From positions 50,575 through 114,574 of the forward strand of contig JAPMTR010000063.1 of the NCBI GenBank assembly GCA_026552975.1: 64,000 nt of DNA. Direction: 5' to 3'. Each line of letters begins with the position of its first letter. Position 1 is the first letter of the stretch. The translations under genes and the position numbers were made by a program. The DNA is from Candidatus Methanoperedens sp. (GTDB lineage: Archaea > Halobacteriota > Methanosarcinia > Methanosarcinales > Methanoperedenaceae). The notes under the pieces are model-generated. The model did no database searches. It saw nothing but the letters and a program-made list of their open reading frames with translations, and was not told the origin of the DNA. Shown one piece after another: positions 7,835 through 15,859 of this stretch.

Positions 7835-8569
7835 TTATAAAAACCGGTATAAAAAGAAGCTCGCAAATAAACCGACGAGGATCGCAATAGCGAAACTGAG
7901 TAGAGTTCCGATTAAAACATACTCTCCAACTTTCCTCGATTCATTGAATCTGAAAATTGATTTTGCTGCCACCAATAAACCTATCGCCCCAAATTGTTGT
8001 AAAAGTACAAAAGTAAGAATTAAGAAGCGTTCCAACCAGCCAATCCATCTTCCGGCCGTATCTAAACTTTCATCTTTAGGACAAATATTTTCGCTATCTA
8101 CTCTCCACTTTTCTGTTAATTTGCTGATAAATTTACTACTTGGCCAGAGTATGATGAGATAAGCTGCTATAATTGTCCATATTTTTATCCCTGGCAGAAG
8201 AATTTGCACAAAGGCATCCATCTTTTCTCGTCCTGGATTAATGATCACTATCCAGATAAACAGGAAGATAACAAAATGCGCAAGCTGATCTATTAAAAAT
8301 GACCGGATATTATCTTTAGACTTTATTTTTACGCCATCTATCAAAATGTGTGTGATAGCGACAAAAATAAGAATCCATATATTACCCCACAATCCAGAAG
8401 CAAAATATGCCAGTGAACCAGCAATTATCCCATGTATATATAGATGTTTCGAGTGCCAGCCAAACTTAAATCTCTGGTTTACCCACGAATCACTTTGAAA
8501 TACAAAATCACTAAGTAGATGCGCAATTATTAAACGGATCAATAGTGAGAGTTCCATTTGAGTGATCAT
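7835..8569 (-). CDS. DUF3307 integral membrane protein
   Basis: 244-residue protein with a DUF3307 N-terminal signature (LIIAHLLSDFVFQSDSWVNQRF, then HGIIAGSLAY and ITHILIDGVKI) and about six membrane helices over the whole length. The histidines and aspartates of HLLSDF, H-x-I and HILID are the conserved family residues. Biochemical function is unknown. It follows the SatD gene by 28 bases; SatD and DUF3307 proteins are commonly encoded together, so they probably act in one pathway. An AAGGACT ribosome site supports the start. Confidence 0.85.
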   Translation of the reverse strand: MITQMELSLLIRLIIAHLLSDFVFQSDSWVNQRFKFGWHSKHLYIHGIIAGSLAYFASGLWGNIWILIFVAITHILIDGVKIKSKDNIRSFLIDQLAHFVIFLFIWIVIINPGREKMDAFVQILLPGIKIWTIIAAYLIILWPSSKFISKLTEKWRVDSENICPKDESLDTAGRWIGWLERFLILTFVLLQQFGAIGLLVAAKSIFRFNESRKVGEYVLIGTLLSFAIAILVGLFASFFLYRFL

Positions 8570-8597
8570 TATAAGTCCTTACCATTCTTTTTCATGA

Positions 8598-9266
8598 TTA
8601 TAAGACTCCAACCTTATCCAGTATGATTTTTTTAAAACGCTCTAAAAATATCTCGACTGCCAAATAGCCACCGGTTTTTAAACGCTGGGATAATGCTGAC
8701 TGGCTAATTTTCAGGATTTTAGCGATTCGTTCTTGCGTTTGTTTTGAACTCTGGATATGATATAAAATTGCTTCAGCCTGTTCCTTTGTCCATCGTTGAA
8801 TTAGCGTTTCAAGTAGTACACACTCCACCTCTAATTCTTCATTTATCTCATACCATGGTGTCCTTATGATTATATTTTGTTCGCCTTTTTTCATCTTGTC
8901 AAGTTCCGGACCCGAATTTCTAAAAGCTTCACCGTCACCCTCACCCACTTGATCCCTGGGCAGATAATCAATAGTTCCTATGCCAATGGCAATCCTGGTA
9001 TCCAGAAATGTTCGTTCCTCAATAAATCTGGATCGTAAACTTGCGCGAATAATTAATGAAGTTTTAAGAGCTTCCTCAGGCCTTGCTAATACTCCCTGAA
9101 AGCTATCCCCCCTAAAAACGGAAAAGGGTGATACAATTATATCAGGTGAGATTTCCTGAAATGATCCTTTGAGATTTGAAATAAGTTCCTCTCGTTGTTG
9201 TTTCCTGAATCTTGAAGAACCGATCAAATCGCCAGTTAGAACCGCATAAACTTTTCCTGTTTCCAT
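8598..9266 (-). CDS. SatD-family protein with C-terminal HTH
   Basis: 222-residue SatD family protein, recognised by the opening VYAVLTGDLIGSSRF, the FRGDSFQGVL motif and DTRIAIGIG. These resemble the metal-binding core of nucleotidyl cyclase-like folds. Residues ~165-200 form a helix-turn-helix (RIAKILKISQSALSQRLKTGG). First gene of the satD-DUF3307 unit; two tandem dyads lie in its promoter, and its own HTH makes autoregulation plausible. The substrate and physiological role are unknown. Confidence 0.82.
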   Translation of the reverse strand: METGKVYAVLTGDLIGSSRFRKQQREELISNLKGSFQEISPDIIVSPFSVFRGDSFQGVLARPEEALKTSLIIRASLRSRFIEERTFLDTRIAIGIGTIDYLPRDQVGEGDGEAFRNSGPELDKMKKGEQNIIIRTPWYEINEELEVECVLLETLIQRWTKEQAEAILYHIQSSKQTQERIAKILKISQSALSQRLKTGGYLAVEIFLERFKKIILDKVGVL

Positions 9267-9278
9267 AGATATACCGTT

Positions 9279-9327
9279 TATAAGGCTATAACCTTATAAT
9301 AATACAATATAAGTCTATGTCCTTATA
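9279..9327. promoter_or_regulatory. Two tandem 20-bp dyads in the satD promoter
   Basis: The sites at 9279-9298 and 9308-9327 share the pattern TATAAG-N-CTAT-NN-CCTTATA, each an inverted repeat, with centres 29 bases apart. They start 13 bases upstream of the satD ATG on the side of its promoter, and 59 bases before the divergent ArsR-type gene. Two nearly identical dyads strongly suggest binding by a dimeric regulator; SatD itself is the nearest candidate. Confidence 0.6.
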
Positions 9328-9385
9328 TTAATCTTTCTGTAATAACATAAAGTACTTATCATTTCGAGTCACGATTGTTACTCAT

Positions 9386-9892
9386 ATGAGCAATGATCTA
9401 TTCAAAGCGCTGAGCAGTACAACCCGCTTAAAAATGCTAAGGATCCTGGCGAAAAATGAAATGCACATTGCAGGACTTGCAAGGGAGCTGGATCTTTCAA
9501 ATCCGGTTGTGGCAAGGCATGTTAACATTTTAGAAACAGCCGGCTTGATCGAGAGAAAAAAATTTGGCAAAACACATGTACTCAGGAGCAGAATAGAAAA
9601 TATAGATAAACTTATGAACTCACTTGCTGACACCTGCGAAGTGAATGTGCCAAAGGGAGCAAGTATTCTTGAAGCTTTGAAAAAGGTGTCAGGGGTGGAA
9701 GTAAAGGAAGTCAGGGACAAGGAATTTGTCATCTCGATCGATGGTGAGCAGGGTTTCTATATGTATGAAGTGAATGGAAAACCGCCTGATACGACTGTTC
9801 AAGATTTCAAGATCGAAAAAGATTCTACCATAGAATGGAAAAAACTGGTGCCTGTGACTCGAAAAAGAATAATCGTAAAAATTGATACATAG
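9386..9892 (+). CDS. ArsR-type HTH regulator fused to DUF4430/transcobalamin-C-like domain
   Basis: 168-residue cytoplasmic regulator. Residues ~3-70 are an ArsR-like winged HTH (FKALSSTTRLKMLRIL, LARELDLSNPVVARHVNIL, and the wing KKFGKTHVLRS). Residues ~86-153 match the DUF4430 pattern: SILEALKKV, then an EFVISIDGEQGFYMYEVNGK core and a D-STIEWKK end. DUF4430 resembles the C-terminal beta domain of eukaryotic transcobalamin, which covers bound cobalamin. It lies 83 bases upstream of the cbiMNQO operon. I infer a corrinoid- or cobalt-responsive regulator of that operon; ligand binding is not shown by the sequence. Confidence 0.75.
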   Translation: MSNDLFKALSSTTRLKMLRILAKNEMHIAGLARELDLSNPVVARHVNILETAGLIERKKFGKTHVLRSRIENIDKLMNSLADTCEVNVPKGASILEALKKVSGVEVKEVRDKEFVISIDGEQGFYMYEVNGKPPDTTVQDFKIEKDSTIEWKKLVPVTRKRIIVKIDT

Positions 9893-9897
9893 TCATC

Positions 9898-9915
9898 ATT
9901 ACCCATTCAGGTAAT
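9898..9915. promoter_or_regulatory. Inverted repeat ATTACC-N6-GGTAAT before the cbiMNQO operon
   Basis: Perfect 6-bp arms flank CATTCA, starting six bases after the regulator stop and 60 bases before cbiM. A second weaker repeat (CAGGT-N9-ACCTG, 9934-9952) follows. It could be an operator for the ArsR-DUF4430 regulator or an attenuating hairpin. Confidence 0.4.
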
Positions 9916-9975
9916 AATTGGAATCCAAAACCACAGGTTCTTTTGTGACCTGATGCATGAAACGTCTGATTTAGC

Positions 9976-10653
9976 ATGCATATAATGGAAGGATTTTTAC
10001 CACTGATCTGGGTGATTTTTTGGTATGCCCTTTCCACCCCCTTTATTATCTATGGAGTATGGAAACTGAAAAAAGTCATGAGTGAACACCCCGAATCAAA
10101 ACCCATGCTTGCAGTGGCAGGAGCTTTTGCGTTTGTGCTGTCATCGCTGAAGATCCCTTCAGTTACCGGCAGTTCTTCCCACCCCACAGGAACGGGCTTT
10201 GGAGCTATCATGTTCGGGCCTGCCATTACATCCGTGATGAGCGCTATAGTCCTGTTATACCAGGCATTGCTGCTGGCGCATGGCGGTATTACCACACTTG
10301 GCGCAAACATTTTTTCTATGGGAATTGTTGGGCCTTTTGTAGCATATTTTGTCTATAACGCTCTTCGAAGCATTGCAGGATTCAATATTGCAGTGTTTAC
10401 AGCAGCCACACTTGGAGACCTGGCAACCTATGTCACAACGTCCTTCCAGCTTGCCCTGGCATTTCCTGCCCCTGTAGGGGGGGTCATGAGATCATTTATT
10501 GGATTTTCGGGTATTTTTGCACTAACACAGGTTCCCCTTGCCATAATTGAAGGACTTGTCACAATGCTTCTTTTTAAGTATCTCCTGGAATTGAAACCAG
10601 ATGTGTTCCGGATCTTCCATATCGAAGATAAAGCTACATCAACGGAGCCATAG
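9976..10653 (+). CDS. cbiM: Cobalt ECF transporter substrate-binding protein CbiM (operon C)
   Basis: 225-residue membrane protein starting [12 protein letters not shown], the classical CbiM N-terminus with the His2 metal ligand. About seven hydrophobic segments follow, with the conserved [16 protein letters not shown] and [19 protein letters not shown] blocks. These are closer to true CbiM than to NikM. It is followed with zero spacing by a genuine CbiN, so cobalt is the most likely substrate. First gene of the plus-strand cbiMNQO operon. Confidence 0.95.
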   Translation: MHIMEGFLPLIWVIFWYALSTPFIIYGVWKLKKVMSEHPESKPMLAVAGAFAFVLSSLKIPSVTGSSSHPTGTGFGAIMFGPAITSVMSAIVLLYQALLLAHGGITTLGANIFSMGIVGPFVAYFVYNALRSIAGFNIAVFTAATLGDLATYVTTSFQLALAFPAPVGGVMRSFIGFSGIFALTQVPLAIIEGLVTMLLFKYLLELKPDVFRIFHIEDKATSTEP

Positions 10654-10959
10654 ATGTCTGAGCTGAGAAGACTCACCCTGATCGTTGTTATTTTAATTGC
10701 CATTATTGGGTTTTTGACCGCTTTTGTGCCGCACATGATCGGTATCATGCCGCAATGGGGAGGAGCCGATGCTGCTGCTGTAACCAAAATAGGTGAGATA
10801 AGTGGTTATAAACCCTGGTTTTCACCACTCTGGCAGCCGCCAAGCGGAGAAATTGAAACATTTTTATTCTCAGTTCAGGCAGCTATCGGGGCAGCAATAA
10901 TTGGATATATAGCAGGTCTGTACACGGGCAGGAAAGAGGCAAAAAGAGGGCAGCCATGA
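10654..10959 (+). CDS. cbiN: Cobalt transporter auxiliary subunit CbiN
   Basis: 101-residue protein with two membrane helices (~7-29 and ~72-92) and an extracytoplasmic loop containing GGADAAA and GYKPWFSPLWQPPSGEIE, the hallmark of CbiN. CbiN stabilises and activates CbiM in cobalt uptake. Its ATG follows the cbiM stop directly, and its end overlaps cbiQ by four bases. Confidence 0.95.
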   Translation: MSELRRLTLIVVILIAIIGFLTAFVPHMIGIMPQWGGADAAAVTKIGEISGYKPWFSPLWQPPSGEIETFLFSVQAAIGAAIIGYIAGLYTGRKEAKRGQP

Positions 10960-11750
10960 TCAGTTCGACCATTGATACTATAGCCCATACGAACAGGCTG
11001 AGGCATGTTGATACACGATTGAAGATCATCTTTGCATTGGCGACACTGATTATTACGGTAGCTTCGACATCCCCTATCCCCCCATTTTTAGCTTTTATCA
11101 CAGCAACCGGCCTGATACTGTTTGCAGCAAAAATACCATTCAGAACTTATTTTTTACTTCTGTTAACACCGCTTTTCTTTGGGCTTGTAAGCCTGTTGCT
11201 AATGTCTTTGTTTTTTGGCTATTCACAAAGCCCTTTGTATTCGTTTGAAATAATATCCCATACTTTTGTGATCCAGGAAGAGGGAGCCAATATGGGACTG
11301 CTTGTGGCATCAAGAACTATTGCGGCCTCTGCGTGTCTTTTCTTTCTGGCGCTTACCACCCCAATGACAGAACTGTTCAGTGGATTAAAATGGCTAAGAA
11401 TTCCTGATGTCGTGATAGAACTTGCCATGATAATTTACCGCTATATCTTTGTGTTCATAGAAGAAGCGCAACTCATGCTTCTGGCTTCCCGGATGAGAGG
11501 GGAAGGTGATTTTCGCGCAAAAATAGAAGTCTTTTCAATGCTTGCAAGCACGCTTTTCCTTCGTTCCATATATCAGGGCGATAAATTATTTATAGCCATG
11601 AACTCCCGCTGCTATGAAGGTGAAACAAACAGCCTTTGCTACCAGGAAAAAAGTTCAAGAATAGGCATCAGACCACTCTTTTCGATCTTAATATTTGAAT
11701 TTGCTTTTGCTTATGTAACGATCATGACACAAAACATGACATTGATCTGA
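10956..11750 (+). CDS. cbiQ: Cobalt ECF transporter T component CbiQ (operon C)
   Basis: 264-residue integral membrane coupling subunit. It starts MISSTIDTIAHTNRLRHVDTRLKI, the usual soluble CbiQ opening, and has about five helices. The coupling motifs are visible in ASRMRGEGD and MNSRCYEGE. It overlaps cbiN by four bases and is 10 bases from cbiO. Confidence 0.93.
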   Translation: MISSTIDTIAHTNRLRHVDTRLKIIFALATLIITVASTSPIPPFLAFITATGLILFAAKIPFRTYFLLLLTPLFFGLVSLLLMSLFFGYSQSPLYSFEIISHTFVIQEEGANMGLLVASRTIAASACLFFLALTTPMTELFSGLKWLRIPDVVIELAMIIYRYIFVFIEEAQLMLLASRMRGEGDFRAKIEVFSMLASTLFLRSIYQGDKLFIAMNSRCYEGETNSLCYQEKSSRIGIRPLFSILIFEFAFAYVTIMTQNMTLI

Positions 11751-11760
11751 AGGGAAAAAT

Positions 11761-13137
11761 ATGAAGATCATCGAAGCTCAAAACCTGGTATATAAATATC
11801 CCGATGGGACAAAAGCTCTGGATGATATTGATTTCTCAGTTGATAAAGGAAGCATTACCGCTATCATGGGACAAAATGGCGCGGGCAAATCCACTCTTTT
11901 TCTTCACCTGAACGCTACCTTAAGACCCATTCAGGGCACTTTGTATCTAAAAGGAGAAGCTTTCGCTTACGATAAGAAAGGTTTGCATAATATTCGCCGC
12001 ACTGTGGGAATGGTGTTCCAGAACCCCAACGACCAGCTCCTTGCGCCCACGGTAAGACAGGATATTGCTTTTGGTCCTAAAAACCTGAAACTTCCGGATC
12101 CAGAGATAAAACAGAGGGTAAATGAAGCCCTGCGCCTAGTAGGGATGGAAGCTTATGCCGATAAACCCCCGCATTTCCTCAGCGGTGGACAGAAAAAGCG
12201 TGTGGCTATCGCAGGTGTGATCGCCATGAAGCCTGAGATAATCGTTCTGGATGAACCCACAGCCGGGCTTGATCCGCAGGGTTGCTCGGAAATCATAGAT
12301 ATCCTTGATGAGTTAAATGCTGAAGGCAAGACTATTATATTTTCTACGCATGATGTTGACCTTGCGGCCAAATGGGCAGACAGCATATATGTCCTTCATG
12401 AAGGAAGGATCAAAAGGCAGGGTGTGCCATCTCAAATATTTGCCGACCATGCTATGATTTCTCAGACAGGGCTTAGACTTCCAGCCTTTGTGCAAACTTT
12501 CCGTGAGTTGAAGTTAAGGGGCATATCCGGAAGTGATTCACCGCTCACCATGCTGAATTTTGTTGAATCGGTATCAAAACCTTTCGATGTTCTTAAGGTG
12601 AGATGCGCGATCGCCGGGACAGATGTGCACTCAGGGGAAACAGTGGGAATGGTTATGAAAAACGGGACTCTGTATACTAAAAGAATTGAGACAGACATGA
12701 ATACTGATAACCCTGGCACCAGTACTACTGCCATGGGAAAGGTAATGCATGATGCCAGGGCTGGCGAGGATATTGTGGTCAGTGAAATGACAGGAACACT
12801 TACATCAAATACCGGGGATATCCATATCGTGCCCATCCCGAGGATAATAGAAGGAGGTTCAAGAGCAGTTGATCTTGAAGCTATACATGCAATAATATCA
12901 ACGCCTGGCCCGAAAAAAATAGGGGCTATGGGCACATCTGCAAAAGTGGTTGTTAGAAAAGCAGGTATTAAGTGCGATTTTGAGGTGGATGTGATCCAAT
13001 CAAGCATCCTTGCAGCCCTGAGGGGGCAAAATGTTGTGGTGTTTGCAACAGGCGGTATGGTTGATCGTGTTATTCAGAAAATTGAATGTAATAATAAGCA
13101 GGGTGGACAGCAGATCAAATATTCGAGCCTGCCCTGA
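11761..13137 (+). CDS. cbiO: Cobalt ECF transporter ATPase CbiO with ~185-residue C-terminal extension (operon C)
   Basis: The first ~235 residues are a complete ATPase: Walker A GQNGAGKST (37-45), VGMVFQNPNDQLLAPTV, signature LSGGQKKRVAIAG (~138), Walker B IVLDEPTAGLDP and STHDVDLA. Most CbiO proteins end near 280 residues, but this one runs to 458. The extra domain (from ~273) contains AGTDVHSGETVG, IHIVPIPRIIEGGSRAV and the segment KKIGAMGTSAKVVV, ending in LRGQNVVVFATGG. I do not recognise the domain; it has no membrane segment and would sit in the cytoplasm on the ATPase, possibly sensing a metal or corrinoid. Confidence 0.9.
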   Translation: MKIIEAQNLVYKYPDGTKALDDIDFSVDKGSITAIMGQNGAGKSTLFLHLNATLRPIQGTLYLKGEAFAYDKKGLHNIRRTVGMVFQNPNDQLLAPTVRQDIAFGPKNLKLPDPEIKQRVNEALRLVGMEAYADKPPHFLSGGQKKRVAIAGVIAMKPEIIVLDEPTAGLDPQGCSEIIDILDELNAEGKTIIFSTHDVDLAAKWADSIYVLHEGRIKRQGVPSQIFADHAMISQTGLRLPAFVQTFRELKLRGISGSDSPLTMLNFVESVSKPFDVLKVRCAIAGTDVHSGETVGMVMKNGTLYTKRIETDMNTDNPGTSTTAMGKVMHDARAGEDIVVSEMTGTLTSNTGDIHIVPIPRIIEGGSRAVDLEAIHAIISTPGPKKIGAMGTSAKVVVRKAGIKCDFEVDVIQSSILAALRGQNVVVFATGGMVDRVIQKIECNNKQGGQQIKYSSLP

Positions 13138-13145
13138 AGATATTG

Positions 13146-13190
13146 TCATTAGTAATATGAATTTACACCTATTTTTTTCATTACTAATGA
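13146..13190. terminator. Long hairpin between convergent cbiO and hmgA
   Basis: Perfect 11-bp arms, TCATTAGTAAT (13146-13156) and ATTACTAATGA (13180-13190), with a 23-base loop that includes a run of seven T. It sits between two genes transcribed towards each other and probably serves as a terminator for the plus-strand cbi operon, and perhaps for both directions. Confidence 0.55.
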
Positions 13191-13210
13191 TGGCTGCTTG
13201 ATATCTAAGA

Positions 13211-14419
13211 TCATCTTCCAAGCGTTGCATGTGCTTTTGCCAGGTGCCTGGCTGCAAGCGCCCCGACAAGTGAGATCTCACCTGCAAGAACTGCTGCTGC
13301 AATTATCTCGGCAAGTTTTTTTGAATTTGCACCCGGCGGCTCTCCTGCTCCTGCAACGCCAAGCATTTTCAGGCATTCCTGTTGTGTCCCGATCCGGGTC
13401 CCACCGCCTACTGTCCCGACATTGAGGGATGGAAGCGTTACAGAGCAATACAAGCCATCAGCTGTCAGTTCCATGGTCGTAATTGCATTACTTGCCTCAA
13501 CAACATGCGCAGGATCCTGGCCGCATGCAATGAACATGGCAGCTGCGATATTTGCGGCATGGGCATTAAGACCGATCGATCCGGCGCGTGCGGAACCTAA
13601 AATGTTCTTCCTGTAATTTACATCAGCCATTTTTTCAGGAGTTGTCTTTAATTTCTCCTGAATGATTTTTTTATCGATATGCACATCTGCCGAAACTGTT
13701 TTTCCCCTTCCAAGTATTGCATTTATGGCGGCTGGTTTTTTGTCAGAGCACATATTACCTGATAAAGCTACAAGCTCAACATCATTTTCAGAGAGGATCA
13801 GATCAACTGCGGCATCAGTGGCGATTGTGACCATATTCATTCCCATAGCATCTTTTGTATCATAGGCAAATCGAAGATAAACATTTCTTCCCGCAGTATA
13901 AGCGTCTATTGATAGCAATTCCCCGAAACGTGTCGTTCCCTTTGCTTTTTCTTTTAGCCTTTCAAAATTCGCATTCACCCAATCTACCAGGTTCTTTGCT
14001 CCTATGATATCTTTTGTATTAAAGACCGGAGCTCTTGTCATTTCATCCTTGAAGATCCGGACATTTGCCCCACCTGATGCCAAAATAACTGAACATCCCC
14101 TGTCTGCACTGGCAACGAGTGCACCTTCTGTGGTCGCCAGGGGGAGGTAGAAATCGCCACCTGCATATTCGCCATTGACGCGAAGCGGTCCAGCCACACC
14201 AAGAGGCATCTGGATTGCGCCGATCATATTTTCGATATTGCGCTTTGTTACGACTTCAACATCCATAGAATAATTGGAAATATGATCAAATATAGTTCCA
14301 GTAAGCTGTGAAATGGCGGTACGCCTTAGCTCGATGGATGCATGTACATCAAGAATTTTATCAACCTCATGAAAACTTATCTCATGCCTTTTGACTTTTT
14401 CAAGGAGTTCTCTGTCCAT
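13211..14419 (-). CDS. hmgA: Hydroxymethylglutaryl-CoA reductase, class I
   Basis: NADPH-dependent reduction of HMG-CoA to mevalonate, the committing step of archaeal isoprenoid lipid synthesis. The 402-residue sequence shows ENMIGAIQMPLGVAGPL, the catalytic Glu in TTEGALVAS, DAMGMNM, the Lys region SDKKPAAINAI, the catalytic Asp in CGQDPAHVVEAS, GTVGGGT, and the C-terminal His in AARHLAKAH. Length and motifs are those of archaeal class I enzymes without the N-terminal membrane domain of eukaryotes. Probable first or only gene of its unit on the minus strand. Confidence 0.97.
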   Translation of the reverse strand: MDRELLEKVKRHEISFHEVDKILDVHASIELRRTAISQLTGTIFDHISNYSMDVEVVTKRNIENMIGAIQMPLGVAGPLRVNGEYAGGDFYLPLATTEGALVASADRGCSVILASGGANVRIFKDEMTRAPVFNTKDIIGAKNLVDWVNANFERLKEKAKGTTRFGELLSIDAYTAGRNVYLRFAYDTKDAMGMNMVTIATDAAVDLILSENDVELVALSGNMCSDKKPAAINAILGRGKTVSADVHIDKKIIQEKLKTTPEKMADVNYRKNILGSARAGSIGLNAHAANIAAAMFIACGQDPAHVVEASNAITTMELTADGLYCSVTLPSLNVGTVGGGTRIGTQQECLKMLGVAGAGEPPGANSKKLAEIIAAAVLAGEISLVGALAARHLAKAHATLGR

Positions 14420-14458
14420 AGGATGCCGTAGATGGTTCCAATTATTAAAAAGACTTGC

Positions 14459-14833
14459 TCAAAGAGTGATCACAAGCTGCCCGCTTTCACAATATTCAAG
14501 CATGAGGTCAGCTACTTCATATGAATGGATCATTTCTATCCCTTCTATTAGTTCATTTATTTCAAAACCAATCATTGATGAAGCAAGTTCACAGCATTTA
14601 AATTTTACTCCCATACCCATACATTCCCTTACTCTTTCATCATATGGGGGGGTTCCGGTTTTTCCCTTTTTTCCAAGGATCACACCCATTGGCCCCCAGA
14701 GAACTACAACTACATCCAGACCCCTCTTGCGATAATATCTTGCAAATCGAAGTATCTCCATGGGACTAGTACTCTCATATACCATGTTTTTTAAGAACAG
14801 GAGGACTTTGGTGACTTTTTTTTCAGGCATCAC
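14459..14833 (-). CDS. DsrE/F-like small protein
   Basis: 124-residue soluble protein with the DsrE/TusD Rossmann-like pattern: KVTKVLLFLKN, then a helix with MEILRFARYYRKRGLDVVVVLWGPMGV, and GVKFKCCELASSMIG carrying the usual cysteine position. DsrE proteins carry sulfur or act near sulfur relay and methanogenesis genes. No partner DsrF or DsrH is adjacent. It lies upstream of hmgA on the same strand, 39 bases away. A strong TATA-like stretch only about 5-15 bases before the annotated ATG leaves the true start somewhat uncertain. Confidence 0.7.
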   Translation of the reverse strand: MMPEKKVTKVLLFLKNMVYESTSPMEILRFARYYRKRGLDVVVVLWGPMGVILGKKGKTGTPPYDERVRECMGMGVKFKCCELASSMIGFEINELIEGIEMIHSYEVADLMLEYCESGQLVITL

Positions 14834-14883
14834 TTATATATTTTTAATACAGGTTAATGAAGTTATCTGAATTGATCATGGGA

Positions 14884-15819
14884 TTATTTTGAGGCTTTCA
14901 TAACTGTTTTTAATCCGATCAGGTCAACTAATAAAATATTGATCCTGACAAGAACTGAAAAAGCCATTGCTGTAGCTGAAGTAATATTCACAAAAGAAAA
15001 AACAAGGATCATCCCGCCTTCCATGAGCCCAAGACCTGCAGGAGAGATTGGAACGAACATCAGGATAGTGATAAGGGGATGGAAAAGCAAGATAGCAAAA
15101 AATGAAATTTCTATTCCGATGGCTTTTGCCAAGAAAAACCACTGTAAGGTTGCAAAAATCCACCCTATCATATACAATATCACTATTTTATCAGTGCTAT
15201 TTCTTATCAAAATACTTTTTTCTTTGAAAAAAGAAAGATTTCCCGTGAAATTGTTAAGGAACGGGACCTTACTTAAAAATTTTGATGATACATTTTCATC
15301 ATGCCAGGATAATAGCAGCATAAAAATACCAACAGCAAGCAGGAGAAAAGCTCCTATCATTGAATATCTGATAAACTCATCACTTACTTTTGGAAAAGTT
15401 GAGATAAAGATCAAAGCTGCCGCAGCACCCCCGACCTTAAGAATAAATTCAATGCCCTGCGGCGCAAAAATACATGCCATACCATCAGTGATCGGGACTC
15501 CTGATGTTTTTTTCATAATAGGTGGGGTCAAAAAATACCCGCTTCGTCCGGGAGTGATATCCCCTACGATCATTCCCCCCATATGCGAAAGAAAAACATT
15601 GATATATTTTATATTATGTCCGATCTTTTTGAGAAGATATGATAATCGAAAAGCAAGGACCATATTAAGAAATAAGTAGGATATGCATGCAAGGATGAAA
15701 TAAGTAATATTCGTCTCCCTAATAACGACCATGACCTCATTTAGATCAAGTTTGTTTAGAATAAAAATAATGATGGATATGCCAATGATGAACTGAATGA
15801 ATATCCGAAGCTTTTTCAT
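14884..15819 (-). CDS. Lysylphosphatidylglycerol synthase TM region/UPF0104 flippase-like membrane protein
   Basis: 311-residue polytopic membrane protein with about eight hydrophobic segments. Family marks are GMIVGDITPGRSGYFLTP near residue ~95 and the late SPAGLGLMEGGMILVF block. The family includes the membrane domain of bacterial MprF and archaeal AglD-neighbouring proteins, with a likely role in lipid-linked substrate flipping. The precise substrate is unknown. It is alone between the DsrE-like gene and flpA, all on the minus strand. Confidence 0.82.
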   Translation of the reverse strand: MKKLRIFIQFIIGISIIIFILNKLDLNEVMVVIRETNITYFILACISYLFLNMVLAFRLSYLLKKIGHNIKYINVFLSHMGGMIVGDITPGRSGYFLTPPIMKKTSGVPITDGMACIFAPQGIEFILKVGGAAAALIFISTFPKVSDEFIRYSMIGAFLLLAVGIFMLLLSWHDENVSSKFLSKVPFLNNFTGNLSFFKEKSILIRNSTDKIVILYMIGWIFATLQWFFLAKAIGIEISFFAILLFHPLITILMFVPISPAGLGLMEGGMILVFSFVNITSATAMAFSVLVRINILLVDLIGLKTVMKASK

Positions 15820-15859
15820 TTAATCGTAAATATAACTAATAGGGTTAAAGGTTTCCATT

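Noticed and set aside
14939..15679. 246-codon plus-strand frame
   Set aside because: It is the antisense of the UPF0104 membrane protein; the minus strand has the clear membrane-protein pattern and conserved motifs.
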